From Flavobacteriaceae bacterium UBA6268 (GTDB taxonomy: Bacteria; Bacteroidota; Bacteroidia; Flavobacteriales; Flavobacteriaceae): a stretch of 21,619 bases of DNA. Below, piece by piece: positions 8,465 to 15,647 of the stretch. The position numbers and the translations under genes were made by a program. Positions within the stretch are counted from its first letter, which is position 1, and every line of letters starts with the position of its first letter. The notes beneath the pieces were generated by a model. That model ran no database searches. It had not been told where the DNA came from and saw only the letters and a program-made list of their open reading frames with translations. The stretch is taken from positions 1 to 21,619 of the forward strand of contig DJVA01000095.1 of assembly GCA_002440705.1 (NCBI GenBank), read 5' to 3'.

Positions 8465-8953
8465 TTATTCTTCAGTTGGATCAGCGAGATAAACGCTTAA
8501 AACAGTCGTGGCAGCTTCCTTACAGTTGGAGGACACTGCACTAACTTCAATACAGCTCCATTTTCCGTAATCGTTATTTGAGGGAGCTTCAACCATAACT
8601 TTAAAGGAGTAAGTTTGGCCTGGTAAGAGTTCAACCATATTATTGGAGAGCGATTTGGACTCTGAACTCAAAAGATGATTGGCCAAGGAAACATTTGGGG
8701 AAGTTTTTTGGTAGGTATCATTATTGCATGCCGTTGGCAAGAACTTTGTAGCAATGGTGTAGGTATTTTTAGCAGAAGACTGATTCTTCAAAACCAAATT
8801 AAAGACAGCTCCATCTTCATCTGCAGACTTAAAATTTCGGTTCTTCTCTACTTGGAGCACTGTGTTACAGTTCTGTGAAAAGACGCTAGCAGTGGTTAAT
8901 GCTAAAGCGCAGAATAGCGTTAAAGTCAAAGACTTTTTGTACTTCTTATGCAT
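8465..8953 (-). CDS. Small secreted protein of unknown function upstream of the adhesin
   Basis: A 162-residue protein with a clear signal peptide: MHKKYKKS, a hydrophobic run LTLTLFCALALTTASVF, and probable cleavage after S26 (VFS-QN). The mature part has four cysteines (C29, C76, C134, C144), enough for two disulfides. It looks like an all-beta domain: AVFNLVLKNQ, then NTYTIATKF, then LLPGQTYSFKVMVEAP. This layout resembles the NEW3/COG1470-like sandwich that follows 'x.l.vkN...pGes..v.v.v.P', but the match is weak. Its stop lies 45 bp before the start of the giant adhesin on the same strand, with no convincing terminator between, so the two are probably co-transcribed. I do not recognise the family. 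A helper or surface partner of the adhesin is possible from context only. Confidence 0.85.
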   Translation of the reverse strand: MHKKYKKSLTLTLFCALALTTASVFSQNCNTVLQVEKNRNFKSADEDGAVFNLVLKNQSSAKNTYTIATKFLPTACNNDTYQKTSPNVSLANHLLSSESKSLSNNMVELLPGQTYSFKVMVEAPSNNDYGKWSCIEVSAVSSNCKEAATTVLSVYLADPTEE

Positions 8954-9009
8954 GACTAATCGGGTTTTTAGTTGTTTAATAGAAATAGCCCCAACTGCGA
9001 TTTCTGACC

Positions 9010-9017
9010 CAAATATA
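9010..9017 (-). promoter_or_regulatory. Putative -7 box (TATATTTG) for the secreted protein/adhesin operon
   Basis: Read on the minus strand this is TATATTTG, an exact match to the Bacteroidota -7 consensus TAnnTTTG. It lies about 57 nt before the ATG at 8953, which would give a leader of roughly 50 nt. No clear TTTG -33 element is found at the usual distance, so the call is tentative. Confidence 0.4.
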
Positions 9018-9126
9018 CGTAGGAAAATACGTAACGGATTGTTTGAATAACAAGAATTAGTTGAATGGCAAAAAAAACTCGTTTAAGTGCAGAAAACAGC
9101 TATTTTTTTCATTCAAATTGTAGGAA

Positions 9127-9144
9127 TGTTTATACGTATAAACA
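9127..9144. promoter_or_regulatory. 18-bp perfect palindrome, possible operator
   Basis: TGTTTATACGTATAAACA reads the same on both strands over all 18 bases. It sits about 110 bp from the minus-strand -7 box and about 100 bp from the plus-strand one. There is no loop, so a dimeric DNA-binding protein site is more likely than an RNA hairpin. The regulator is unknown. Confidence 0.4.
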
Positions 9145-9245
9145 CGTACAAACCTTATTTTTAAATATTTGACAGGGATTTTTATTGTAAGAAATGAAAA
9201 GATTTTTTAGATACAAAAACCCTATCAAACAAATGACACAAACCC

Positions 9246-9253
9246 TATCTTTG
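9246..9253 (+). promoter_or_regulatory. Putative -7 box (TATCTTTG) for prfC
   Basis: Exact match to TAnnTTTG, 25 nt before the prfC ATG. Transcription would start near 9260 and leave a leader of about 20 nt. No good TTTG -33 element is seen upstream, which is common for flavobacterial promoters. Confidence 0.5.
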
Positions 9254-9278
9254 CAATCCATTTTTTGATTTAAGCCGC

Positions 9279-10892
9279 ATGTCATTAGAGACTGAAATAC
9301 AACGCAGAAGAACCTTCGGAATCATTTCCCATCCCGATGCCGGAAAAACAACCCTAACGGAAAAGCTTTTGCTTTTTGGTGGTGCCATTCAGGAAGCTGG
9401 TGCCGTAAAAAGCAATAAAATTAAAAAAGGGGCCACTAGCGATTTCATGGAGATTGAAAGGCAGCGGGGAATTTCGGTAGCCACTTCGGTCCTTGCCTTT
9501 GAATACAATGGTACAAAAATCAACATCTTGGATACTCCCGGGCACAAGGATTTTGCAGAAGATACCTTCAGGACCCTTACCGCCGTTGATAGCGTTATTG
9601 TAGTAATCGATGTGGCCAAAGGGGTGGAGGAACAGACTGAAAAATTGGTGGAAGTCTGCCGCATGCGGAACATCCCCATCATCGTGTTTATCAACAAACT
9701 GGATCGGGAGGGAAAAGACGCCTTCGACCTTCTGGACGAGATTGAACAAAAATTGCAACTGAAAGTGACGCCCCTCTCCTTCCCTATTGGGATGGGATAC
9801 GACTTCAAGGGCATTTACAACCTATGGGAGCAGAACGTGAACCTTTTCAGTGGTGACAGCAGAAAAAACATTGAGGAAACCATAAAAATAGACGACCTGC
9901 AGTCAAATGATTTGGACAAATTGGTGGGTGAGAAAGCGGCAGAAAGACTTAGGGACGAATTGGAATTGGTTCATGAAGTGTATCCTGATTTTGACCGTCA
10001 GGAATACTTAGATGGAAATCTACAACCTGTATTCTTTGGTTCGGCACTGAACAATTTTGGTGTTCGGGAATTGTTGGATTGTTTCGTTAAAGTAGCACCG
10101 CAACCACGCCCCAAGGAAAGTTCTACCCGTTTGGTAGTACCGGAAGAAAAAGCATTTTCGGGTTTTGTCTTTAAGATCCATGCCAATATGGACCCAAAGC
10201 ATAGAGACCGTTTGGCCTTTGTAAAAATTGTTTCAGGTACTTTTGAAAGGAACACTCCTTACCTACACGTTCGTCTTGGAAAAAACATGAAGTTCTCTAG
10301 CCCCAATGCCTTTTTTGCAGAAAAGAAGGAGGTGGTGGACATTTCCTTTCCTGGCGATATTGTAGGGTTACACGATACAGGGAATTTTAAGATTGGTGAC
10401 ACTCTTACCGAAGGCGAACAAATGCAATACAAAGGTATTCCGAGCTTTTCTCCTGAACATTTTAAATACATCAACAATGCCGATCCCATGAAAAGCAAGC
10501 AATTGGAGAAAGGGATTGACCAATTGATGGATGAAGGTGTGGCCCAATTATTTACCCTGGAACTCAATGGGCGAAAAGTCATCGGTACAGTAGGAGCACT
10601 TCAGTTTGAGGTAATCCAATACCGATTGGAACACGAGTATGGTGCCAAATGTTCCTATGAAAACCTAAATGTCCACAAAGCTTGTTGGGTAGATCCCAAA
10701 GATCCAAAAAGTGAAGAATTTGCAGACTTCAAAAGGGTAAAATCTAAGTTTTTGGCTAAAGACAAACGTGGACAGTTGGTGTTCTTCGCCGACTCTGCTT
10801 TTACTTTGCAGATGACCCAACAAAAGTATCCAAACATTCATTTTCACTTTGTGAGCGAATTTGAAAAAGTGAATAAAAAAGCCGCTCTTTAA
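9279..10892 (+). CDS. prfC: Peptide chain release factor 3 (RF3)
   Basis: A 537-residue translational GTPase. RF3 helps remove RF1/RF2 from the ribosome after stop-codon hydrolysis; it acts in the cytoplasm. All GTPase motifs are present: G1 HPDAGKTT (18-25), switch region with RQRGISV (61-67), G3 DTPGH (85-89), G4 NKLD (139-142). The length is close to E. coli PrfC (529), and the C-terminal half, with GALQFEV and DPKD, keeps the RF3 pattern that separates it from EF-G (no EF-G domain IV/V arrangement). The ATG at 9279 directly precedes the conserved N-terminus and follows a -7 box by 25 nt. It stands alone on the plus strand, divergent from the adhesin operon and convergent with the DUF3467 gene. 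Its last codons lie inside the terminator stem. Confidence 0.96.
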   Translation: MSLETEIQRRRTFGIISHPDAGKTTLTEKLLLFGGAIQEAGAVKSNKIKKGATSDFMEIERQRGISVATSVLAFEYNGTKINILDTPGHKDFAEDTFRTLTAVDSVIVVIDVAKGVEEQTEKLVEVCRMRNIPIIVFINKLDREGKDAFDLLDEIEQKLQLKVTPLSFPIGMGYDFKGIYNLWEQNVNLFSGDSRKNIEETIKIDDLQSNDLDKLVGEKAAERLRDELELVHEVYPDFDRQEYLDGNLQPVFFGSALNNFGVRELLDCFVKVAPQPRPKESSTRLVVPEEKAFSGFVFKIHANMDPKHRDRLAFVKIVSGTFERNTPYLHVRLGKNMKFSSPNAFFAEKKEVVDISFPGDIVGLHDTGNFKIGDTLTEGEQMQYKGIPSFSPEHFKYINNADPMKSKQLEKGIDQLMDEGVAQLFTLELNGRKVIGTVGALQFEVIQYRLEHEYGAKCSYENLNVHKACWVDPKDPKSEEFADFKRVKSKFLAKDKRGQLVFFADSAFTLQMTQQKYPNIHFHFVSEFEKVNKKAAL

Positions 10893-10900
10893 GCGGCTTT
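10878..10900. terminator. Bidirectional intrinsic terminator between prfC and the DUF3467 gene
   Basis: AAAGCCGCT (10878-10886), a 5-nt loop, then AGCGGCTTT (10892-10900) form a perfect 9-bp stem. On the minus strand it is followed by TTTTTT, a good U-tract for the rpoC-side transcript. On the plus strand the run is shorter (GGTTTT). The prfC stop codon TAA (10890-10892) spans the end of the loop and the first base of the right arm. Confidence 0.85.
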
Positions 10901-10906
10901 GGTTTT

Positions 10907-11221
10907 CTAAGCTTCCCCTGTGGGCCCGAAGTTAATGGGAATATGGGGCTGCTGGTAATCCTTGATTTCTCCGTGATTTGCTTCAAATCGGGAAACGTTG
11001 TCCCCCAATGCCTTTAAAAAACGCTTTGCATGTTGTGGGGTAAGCACGATTCTTGATTTTACCTTGCTTTTGGGAACTCCCGGCATGATGGTAATGAAAT
11101 CGATTACAAATTCGCTTTGCGAATGATTGATGATGGCCAGATTGCTATAAATTCCCTGTGCAACTGCTTCATCCAACTCAATATTGATTTGGCCTTGCTT
11201 GGCCTTTTTATCTTCTGCCAT
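10907..11221 (-). CDS. DUF3467 family protein
   Basis: A 104-residue cytoplasmic protein with no signal peptide or membrane segment. The body (INIELDEAVAQGIYSNLAII, then SEFVIDFITIMPG, then RIVLTPQHAKRFLKAL, then NxxRFE) is the DUF3467 pattern, a small conserved family in Bacteroidota and some other phyla with no established function that I know of. It starts 56 bp after the rpoC stop, with a strong hairpin between, and ends at a bidirectional terminator. No -7 box is seen in the gap, so expression by read-through from rpoC is likely. The position next to rpoC suggests a housekeeping role related to transcription or translation, but this is inference from context. Confidence 0.9.
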   Translation of the reverse strand: MAEDKKAKQGQINIELDEAVAQGIYSNLAIINHSQSEFVIDFITIMPGVPKSKVKSRIVLTPQHAKRFLKALGDNVSRFEANHGEIKDYQQPHIPINFGPTGEA

Positions 11222-11237
11222 AACATTTGTTTTTATA

Positions 11238-11268
11238 CAATTTGCGCTCCTGTAAGGAGCGCAAATTG
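11238..11268 (-). promoter_or_regulatory. Strong hairpin between rpoC and the DUF3467 gene (attenuator or processing site)
   Basis: CAATTTGCGCTCCT (11238-11251), loop GTA, AGGAGCGCAAATTG (11255-11268): a perfect 14-bp stem with a 3-nt loop. On the minus strand the stem is followed by TATAAAAAC and not by a T-run, so it is not a classical terminator. It could reduce read-through, or protect or process the rpoC mRNA 3' end. Confidence 0.65.
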
Positions 11269-11277
11269 ATCAGAATA

Positions 11278-14200
11278 TTAATTGAAATTGACTTCTTGTT
11301 TGGCCCGGGTCATCTCCTCCAATTCTTCCTTGGATCCTACAATAATTGTATCGTAACGGCGCATACCGGTTCCGGCCGGAATCTTATGCCCTACAATGAC
11401 ATTTTCCTTCAAGCCTTCCAAATCGTCAACTTTACCGCTAACCGCAGCTTCATTGAGTACTTTGGTTGTTTCTTGGAAGGATGCTGCCGAAATAAAGGAT
11501 TTGGTTTGAAGCGATGCCCTGGTAATTCCTTGAAGGACGGGGGTTGCTGTAGCAGGTACTGCATCCCGAGCTTCAACCAAAGCCTTGTCTTCGCGGGTCA
11601 AAATGGAATTTTCGTCGCGCAATTGGCGGGAAGTCACGATTTGGCCTTCTTTCAAATTACCCGATTCCCCGGCATTTTCAACCACTTTCATTCCAAAAAT
11701 CTTGTCGTTTTCCTCAATGAAGTCGTCTTTGTGAACCAATTGGTCTTCTAGGAACAAGGTATCGCCCGGATCTACAATCTGCACTTTACGCATCATTTGG
11801 CGGACAACAACTTCAAAATGCTTGTCGTTGATTTTTACCCCTTGCAAACGGTATACTTCCTGAACTTCGTTCACCAAGTATTGTTGGACCGCGGACGGAC
11901 CTTTGATGTTCAAAATATCCTCGGGAGTCACAGAACCATCAGAAAGTGGCATACCGGCACGCACATAGTCGTTTTCCTGAACCAAAATTTGATTGGACAA
12001 TTTCACCAGGTATTTCTTGATCTCGCCTAATTTGGACTCTACGATGATTTCACGGTTACCACGTTTGATTTTTCCAAATGAAACCACACCGTCAATCTCA
12101 CTTACCACTGCAGGGTTTGATGGGTTACGCGCTTCAAACAATTCGGTTACCCTAGGCAAACCACCTGTAATATCACCAGTTTTGGCAGATTTACGCGGAA
12201 TCTTAACCAAAATCTTACCAACTTTAATCTTCTCATCATTGTCCACCATTAAGTGGGCACCCACTGGTAAGTTGTACGAGCGGATGGCCTCCCCTTTGGA
12301 ATCGACGATCTGAAGGGTAGGGATCTTTCGTTTGTCGCGGGATTCGGAAATCACTTTTTCCTGAAAACCGGTTTGTTCATCAATTTCAACTTGATAGGTA
12401 ATTCCTTGTTCGATATTCTCGTACTTGATCTTACCGGCAAATTCCGAAATGATTACCCCGTTGTAAGGATCCCATTGGCAAAGAACTTCGCCCCGCTTCA
12501 CTTTTTGACCATCTTTTACAAATAGCGTCGATCCATAAGGAATGTTATTGACACTTAAGGTAATGCCCGTTTCTTCATCAACCAATTTAGCTTCTGTGGT
12601 TCGGGAAATAACAATATCGCTGGTTTTTCCTTCAGCATCTTCTCCTTTTACGGTTTTGAGGTCCTCCATTTCGATGCGTCCATCAAATTTCACCGCAATT
12701 TTGTTTTCTTCTGAAATGTTACCAGCAATACCTCCTACGTGGAAGGTACGTAGCGTCAACTGCGTACCAGGCTCACCAATGGACTGCGCGGCTACCACAC
12801 CTACAGCTTCTCCAATCTGAACCATTTTATTGGTGGCCAGGTTTCTTCCGTAGCACTGAGCACAAATTCCTTTTTTGGCTTCGCAAGTAAGGGCTGAACG
12901 TACTTCGACCGACTCTATGGGCGATTCTTCAATTTTATCGGCAATCACATCGGTAATGTGATCTCCGGACTTAACCAACAATTCCTTGGACAATGGGTTG
13001 TACACATCATTAAGGGAAGTACGTCCTTTAATCCTTTCGGCAAGGGTCTCCACCACTTCTTCATTTTTCTTGAGGGCAGTGACTTCGATTCCTCGTAGTG
13101 TTCCACAGTCTTCGGTATTGATGATTACATCTTGGGAAACGTCTACCAATCGACGGGTCAAATAACCTGCATCGGCCGTTTTCAAAGCCGTATCCGCAAG
13201 TCCTTTTCGTGCACCGTGGGTAGAAATAAAGTATTCCAAAATGGACAATCCTTCCTTAAAGTTGGAAAGGATGGGGTTTTCAATGATCTCACCACCTCCG
13301 GAGTTGGATTTTTTCGGCTTGGCCATCAATCCACGCATACCAGTAAGCTGACGAATTTGCTCTTTAGAACCCCTCGCACCGGAATCCAACATCATATACA
13401 CCGAGTTGAATCCTTGTTGGTCTTCGCGGATGCGTTTCATGGAAAGTTCCGTCAATTCAGCATTGGTTGCGGTCCAGATGTCAATTACTTGGTTGTACCG
13501 TTCGTTGTTGGTAATCAATCCCATGTTATAATTCGCAATAATGCTATCTACCTGAGCATTGGCAGCTTCGATGAGGCCTTTCTTTTCTTCAGGAATGATG
13601 ATATCGCCCAAACTAAAGGACAGTCCTCCTTCAAAGGCGAATTTGTATCCAAGGTGCTTGATTTCATCCAAAAACGCAGACGCCGCAGGAACTGAGGTTT
13701 TGGTAAGAATGTTACCTATAATATCCCGAAGCGATTTTTTGGTCAATACTTCATTGATGAATCCTGCTTTTTCAGGAACACTATCATTGAAAATCACACG
13801 ACCAACCGTGGTGGTAATAATTTTGGTGACCAATTGATCGTTTTCGTCCAAATCTTTGGTACGCACCCGTATTTCGGCATTCAAATGGACTTTTTTCTCA
13901 TTGTAGGCAATAACTACCTCTTCTGGAGAATAGAAAGTTAAGCCTTCACCTTTTACCAGATGATCGGAAGTAGATTTGCGCAATTTGGTCAAGTAATACA
14001 ATCCCAAAACCATGTCCTGTGAAGGTACTGCAATAGGCGAACCGTTGGCAGGGTTAAGGATATTGTGCGAGGCCAACATCAACAATTGAGCTTCCAAAAT
14101 GGCCTCGGGGCCCAAAGGCAAATGCACCGCCATCTGGTCACCATCAAAGTCGGCGTTGAAGGCCGTACAGACCAAGGGGTGAAGCTGAATAGCTTTACCT

Positions 14201-15576
14201 TCAATCAACTTAGGTTGAAAGGCCTGGATACCCAAACGGTGCAATGTGGGGGCACGGTTCAATAACACTGGATGTCCTTTCAAAACATTTTCCAGAATAT
14301 CCCATACAACCGGCTCCTTCTTGTCGATAATTTTCTTGGCCGATTTTACTGTTTTTACAATACCACGCTCGATCAATTTACGAATCACGAAAGGTTTGTA
14401 AAGCTCAGCGGCCATGTCTTTGGGAAGACCACATTCGTACAATTTCAATTCAGGACCTACAACAATTACGGAACGAGCAGAATAATCCACACGTTTACCA
14501 AGTAGGTTTTGACGGAAACGTCCTTGTTTCCCTTTCAATGAATCGGAAAGGGATTTCAACGGACGGTTGCTATCGGTTTTTACTGCTGAAGATTTTCTTG
14601 TATTGTCGAACAAGGAATCAACAGACTCCTGAAGCATACGCTTCTCGTTACGCAAGATTACTTCTGGGGCTTTGATTTCCATCAAACGCTTCAGACGATT
14701 GTTGCGGATAATCACACGCCGATACAGGTCGTTCAAATCGGAAGTGGCAAAACGTCCACCATCCAATGGCACCAAAGGACGCAATTCAGGCGGGATCACT
14801 GGGACCACTTTCATGATCATCCATTCGGGCTTGTTCTCACGGTTCTGAGTTGCTTCCCGGAACGATTCCACTACCTGTAAGCGTTTTAAGGCTTCCGTTT
14901 TACGTTGCTTGGATGTTTCATGATTGGCTTTATGGCGCAATTCAAACGAAAGCGCATCCAAATCAATTCGCTGAAGCAATTCAATCAAGCATTCCGCACC
15001 CATTTTAGCGATAAACTTGTTAGGGTCGCTATCATCCAAGTATTGATTTTCCTGAGGAAGGGAATCGAGTATATTCAAATATTCTTCTTCGGTAAGGAAA
15101 TCCATTTTTTGAACCGCTTCTCCTTCTTCATTTTTGGCATTACCAGGTTGGATGACCACGTACCTTTCGTAGTAAATGATCATGTCCAACTTCTTTGAAG
15201 GAAGTCCTAAAAGGTACCCTATTTTATTTGGTAACGAACGGAAGTACCAGATATGGGCTACAGGCACCACTAGGTTGATGTGTCCCACACGGTCGCGACG
15301 CACCTTCTTTTCGGTTACTTCTACACCACATCGATCGCAAACGATCCCTTTGTAGCGAATCCGCTTGTATTTCCCACAGGCGCACTCGTAATCCTTTACA
15401 GGACCAAAAATACGCTCACAGAAAAGACCGTCACGCTCTGGTTTGTGCGTACGGTAATTGATAGTTTCGGGCTTGAGTACTTCTCCCCTAGACTCGGCCA
15501 GAATCGATTCGGGTGAAGCCAACCCAATCGAAATCTTATTAAATTTCTGTACTGTGTTTTCTTTATTTCTTGACAT
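11278..15576 (-). CDS. rpoC: DNA-directed RNA polymerase subunit beta'
   Basis: A 1432-residue protein, the usual length for Bacteroidota beta'. With beta it forms the catalytic core of RNA polymerase. The N-terminal zinc ribbon has C65, C67, C80 and C83. The catalytic magnesium loop NADFDGDQM has D476, D478 and D480. The second zinc site has C824, C898, C905 and C908. The bridge-helix/trigger-loop region is intact (GEPGTQLTLRTFHVGG). The start MSRNKENTVQKFNKISIGLA matches the family start. It follows rpoB after 71 bp and precedes the DUF3467 gene. No frameshift or missing segment is seen. Confidence 0.98.
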   Translation of the reverse strand: MSRNKENTVQKFNKISIGLASPESILAESRGEVLKPETINYRTHKPERDGLFCERIFGPVKDYECACGKYKRIRYKGIVCDRCGVEVTEKKVRRDRVGHINLVVPVAHIWYFRSLPNKIGYLLGLPSKKLDMIIYYERYVVIQPGNAKNEEGEAVQKMDFLTEEEYLNILDSLPQENQYLDDSDPNKFIAKMGAECLIELLQRIDLDALSFELRHKANHETSKQRKTEALKRLQVVESFREATQNRENKPEWMIMKVVPVIPPELRPLVPLDGGRFATSDLNDLYRRVIIRNNRLKRLMEIKAPEVILRNEKRMLQESVDSLFDNTRKSSAVKTDSNRPLKSLSDSLKGKQGRFRQNLLGKRVDYSARSVIVVGPELKLYECGLPKDMAAELYKPFVIRKLIERGIVKTVKSAKKIIDKKEPVVWDILENVLKGHPVLLNRAPTLHRLGIQAFQPKLIEGKAIQLHPLVCTAFNADFDGDQMAVHLPLGPEAILEAQLLMLASHNILNPANGSPIAVPSQDMVLGLYYLTKLRKSTSDHLVKGEGLTFYSPEEVVIAYNEKKVHLNAEIRVRTKDLDENDQLVTKIITTTVGRVIFNDSVPEKAGFINEVLTKKSLRDIIGNILTKTSVPAASAFLDEIKHLGYKFAFEGGLSFSLGDIIIPEEKKGLIEAANAQVDSIIANYNMGLITNNERYNQVIDIWTATNAELTELSMKRIREDQQGFNSVYMMLDSGARGSKEQIRQLTGMRGLMAKPKKSNSGGGEIIENPILSNFKEGLSILEYFISTHGARKGLADTALKTADAGYLTRRLVDVSQDVIINTEDCGTLRGIEVTALKKNEEVVETLAERIKGRTSLNDVYNPLSKELLVKSGDHITDVIADKIEESPIESVEVRSALTCEAKKGICAQCYGRNLATNKMVQIGEAVGVVAAQSIGEPGTQLTLRTFHVGGIAGNISEENKIAVKFDGRIEMEDLKTVKGEDAEGKTSDIVISRTTEAKLVDEETGITLSVNNIPYGSTLFVKDGQKVKRGEVLCQWDPYNGVIISEFAGKIKYENIEQGITYQVEIDEQTGFQEKVISESRDKRKIPTLQIVDSKGEAIRSYNLPVGAHLMVDNDEKIKVGKILVKIPRKSAKTGDITGGLPRVTELFEARNPSNPAVVSEIDGVVSFGKIKRGNREIIVESKLGEIKKYLVKLSNQILVQENDYVRAGMPLSDGSVTPEDILNIKGPSAVQQYLVNEVQEVYRLQGVKINDKHFEVVVRQMMRKVQIVDPGDTLFLEDQLVHKDDFIEENDKIFGMKVVENAGESGNLKEGQIVTSRQLRDENSILTREDKALVEARDAVPATATPVLQGITRASLQTKSFISAASFQETTKVLNEAAVSGKVDDLEGLKENVIVGHKIPAGTGMRRYDTIIVGSKEELEEMTRAKQEVNFN

Positions 15577-15608
15577 AATGCTGAAAATATTCTGTTGTTT
15601 TGCTGCTA

Positions 15609-15623
15609 TGGGATCCTATCCCA
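15609..15623 (-). other. Short inverted repeat in the rpoB-rpoC gap
   Basis: TGGGAT, loop CCT, ATCCCA: a 6-bp stem within the 71-bp gap. It has no T-run and is too short to act as a terminator. It may be a minor RNA structure or chance. Confidence 0.25.
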
Positions 15624-15647
15624 AAATCGAATCTACCAAAGGCAGAT

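Larger units (their letters stand above)
8954..9278. other. Divergent intergenic region, AT-rich, no gene seen
   Basis: 325 bp between the divergently read small secreted protein gene (minus) and prfC (plus). No convincing coding sequence on either strand. It holds one TAnnTTTG-type -7 box for each direction, an 18-bp perfect palindrome, and three TACGTA hexamers (9016-9021, 9028-9033, 9133-9138). It is the control region for both neighbours. Confidence 0.7.

Noticed and set aside
11227..11751. Long plus-strand frames opposite rpoC and rpoB (for example 11227-11751, 13132-13695, 18240-18869)
   Set aside because: They lie fully or almost fully inside well-supported rpoC/rpoB coding sequence on the other strand and show no family features.
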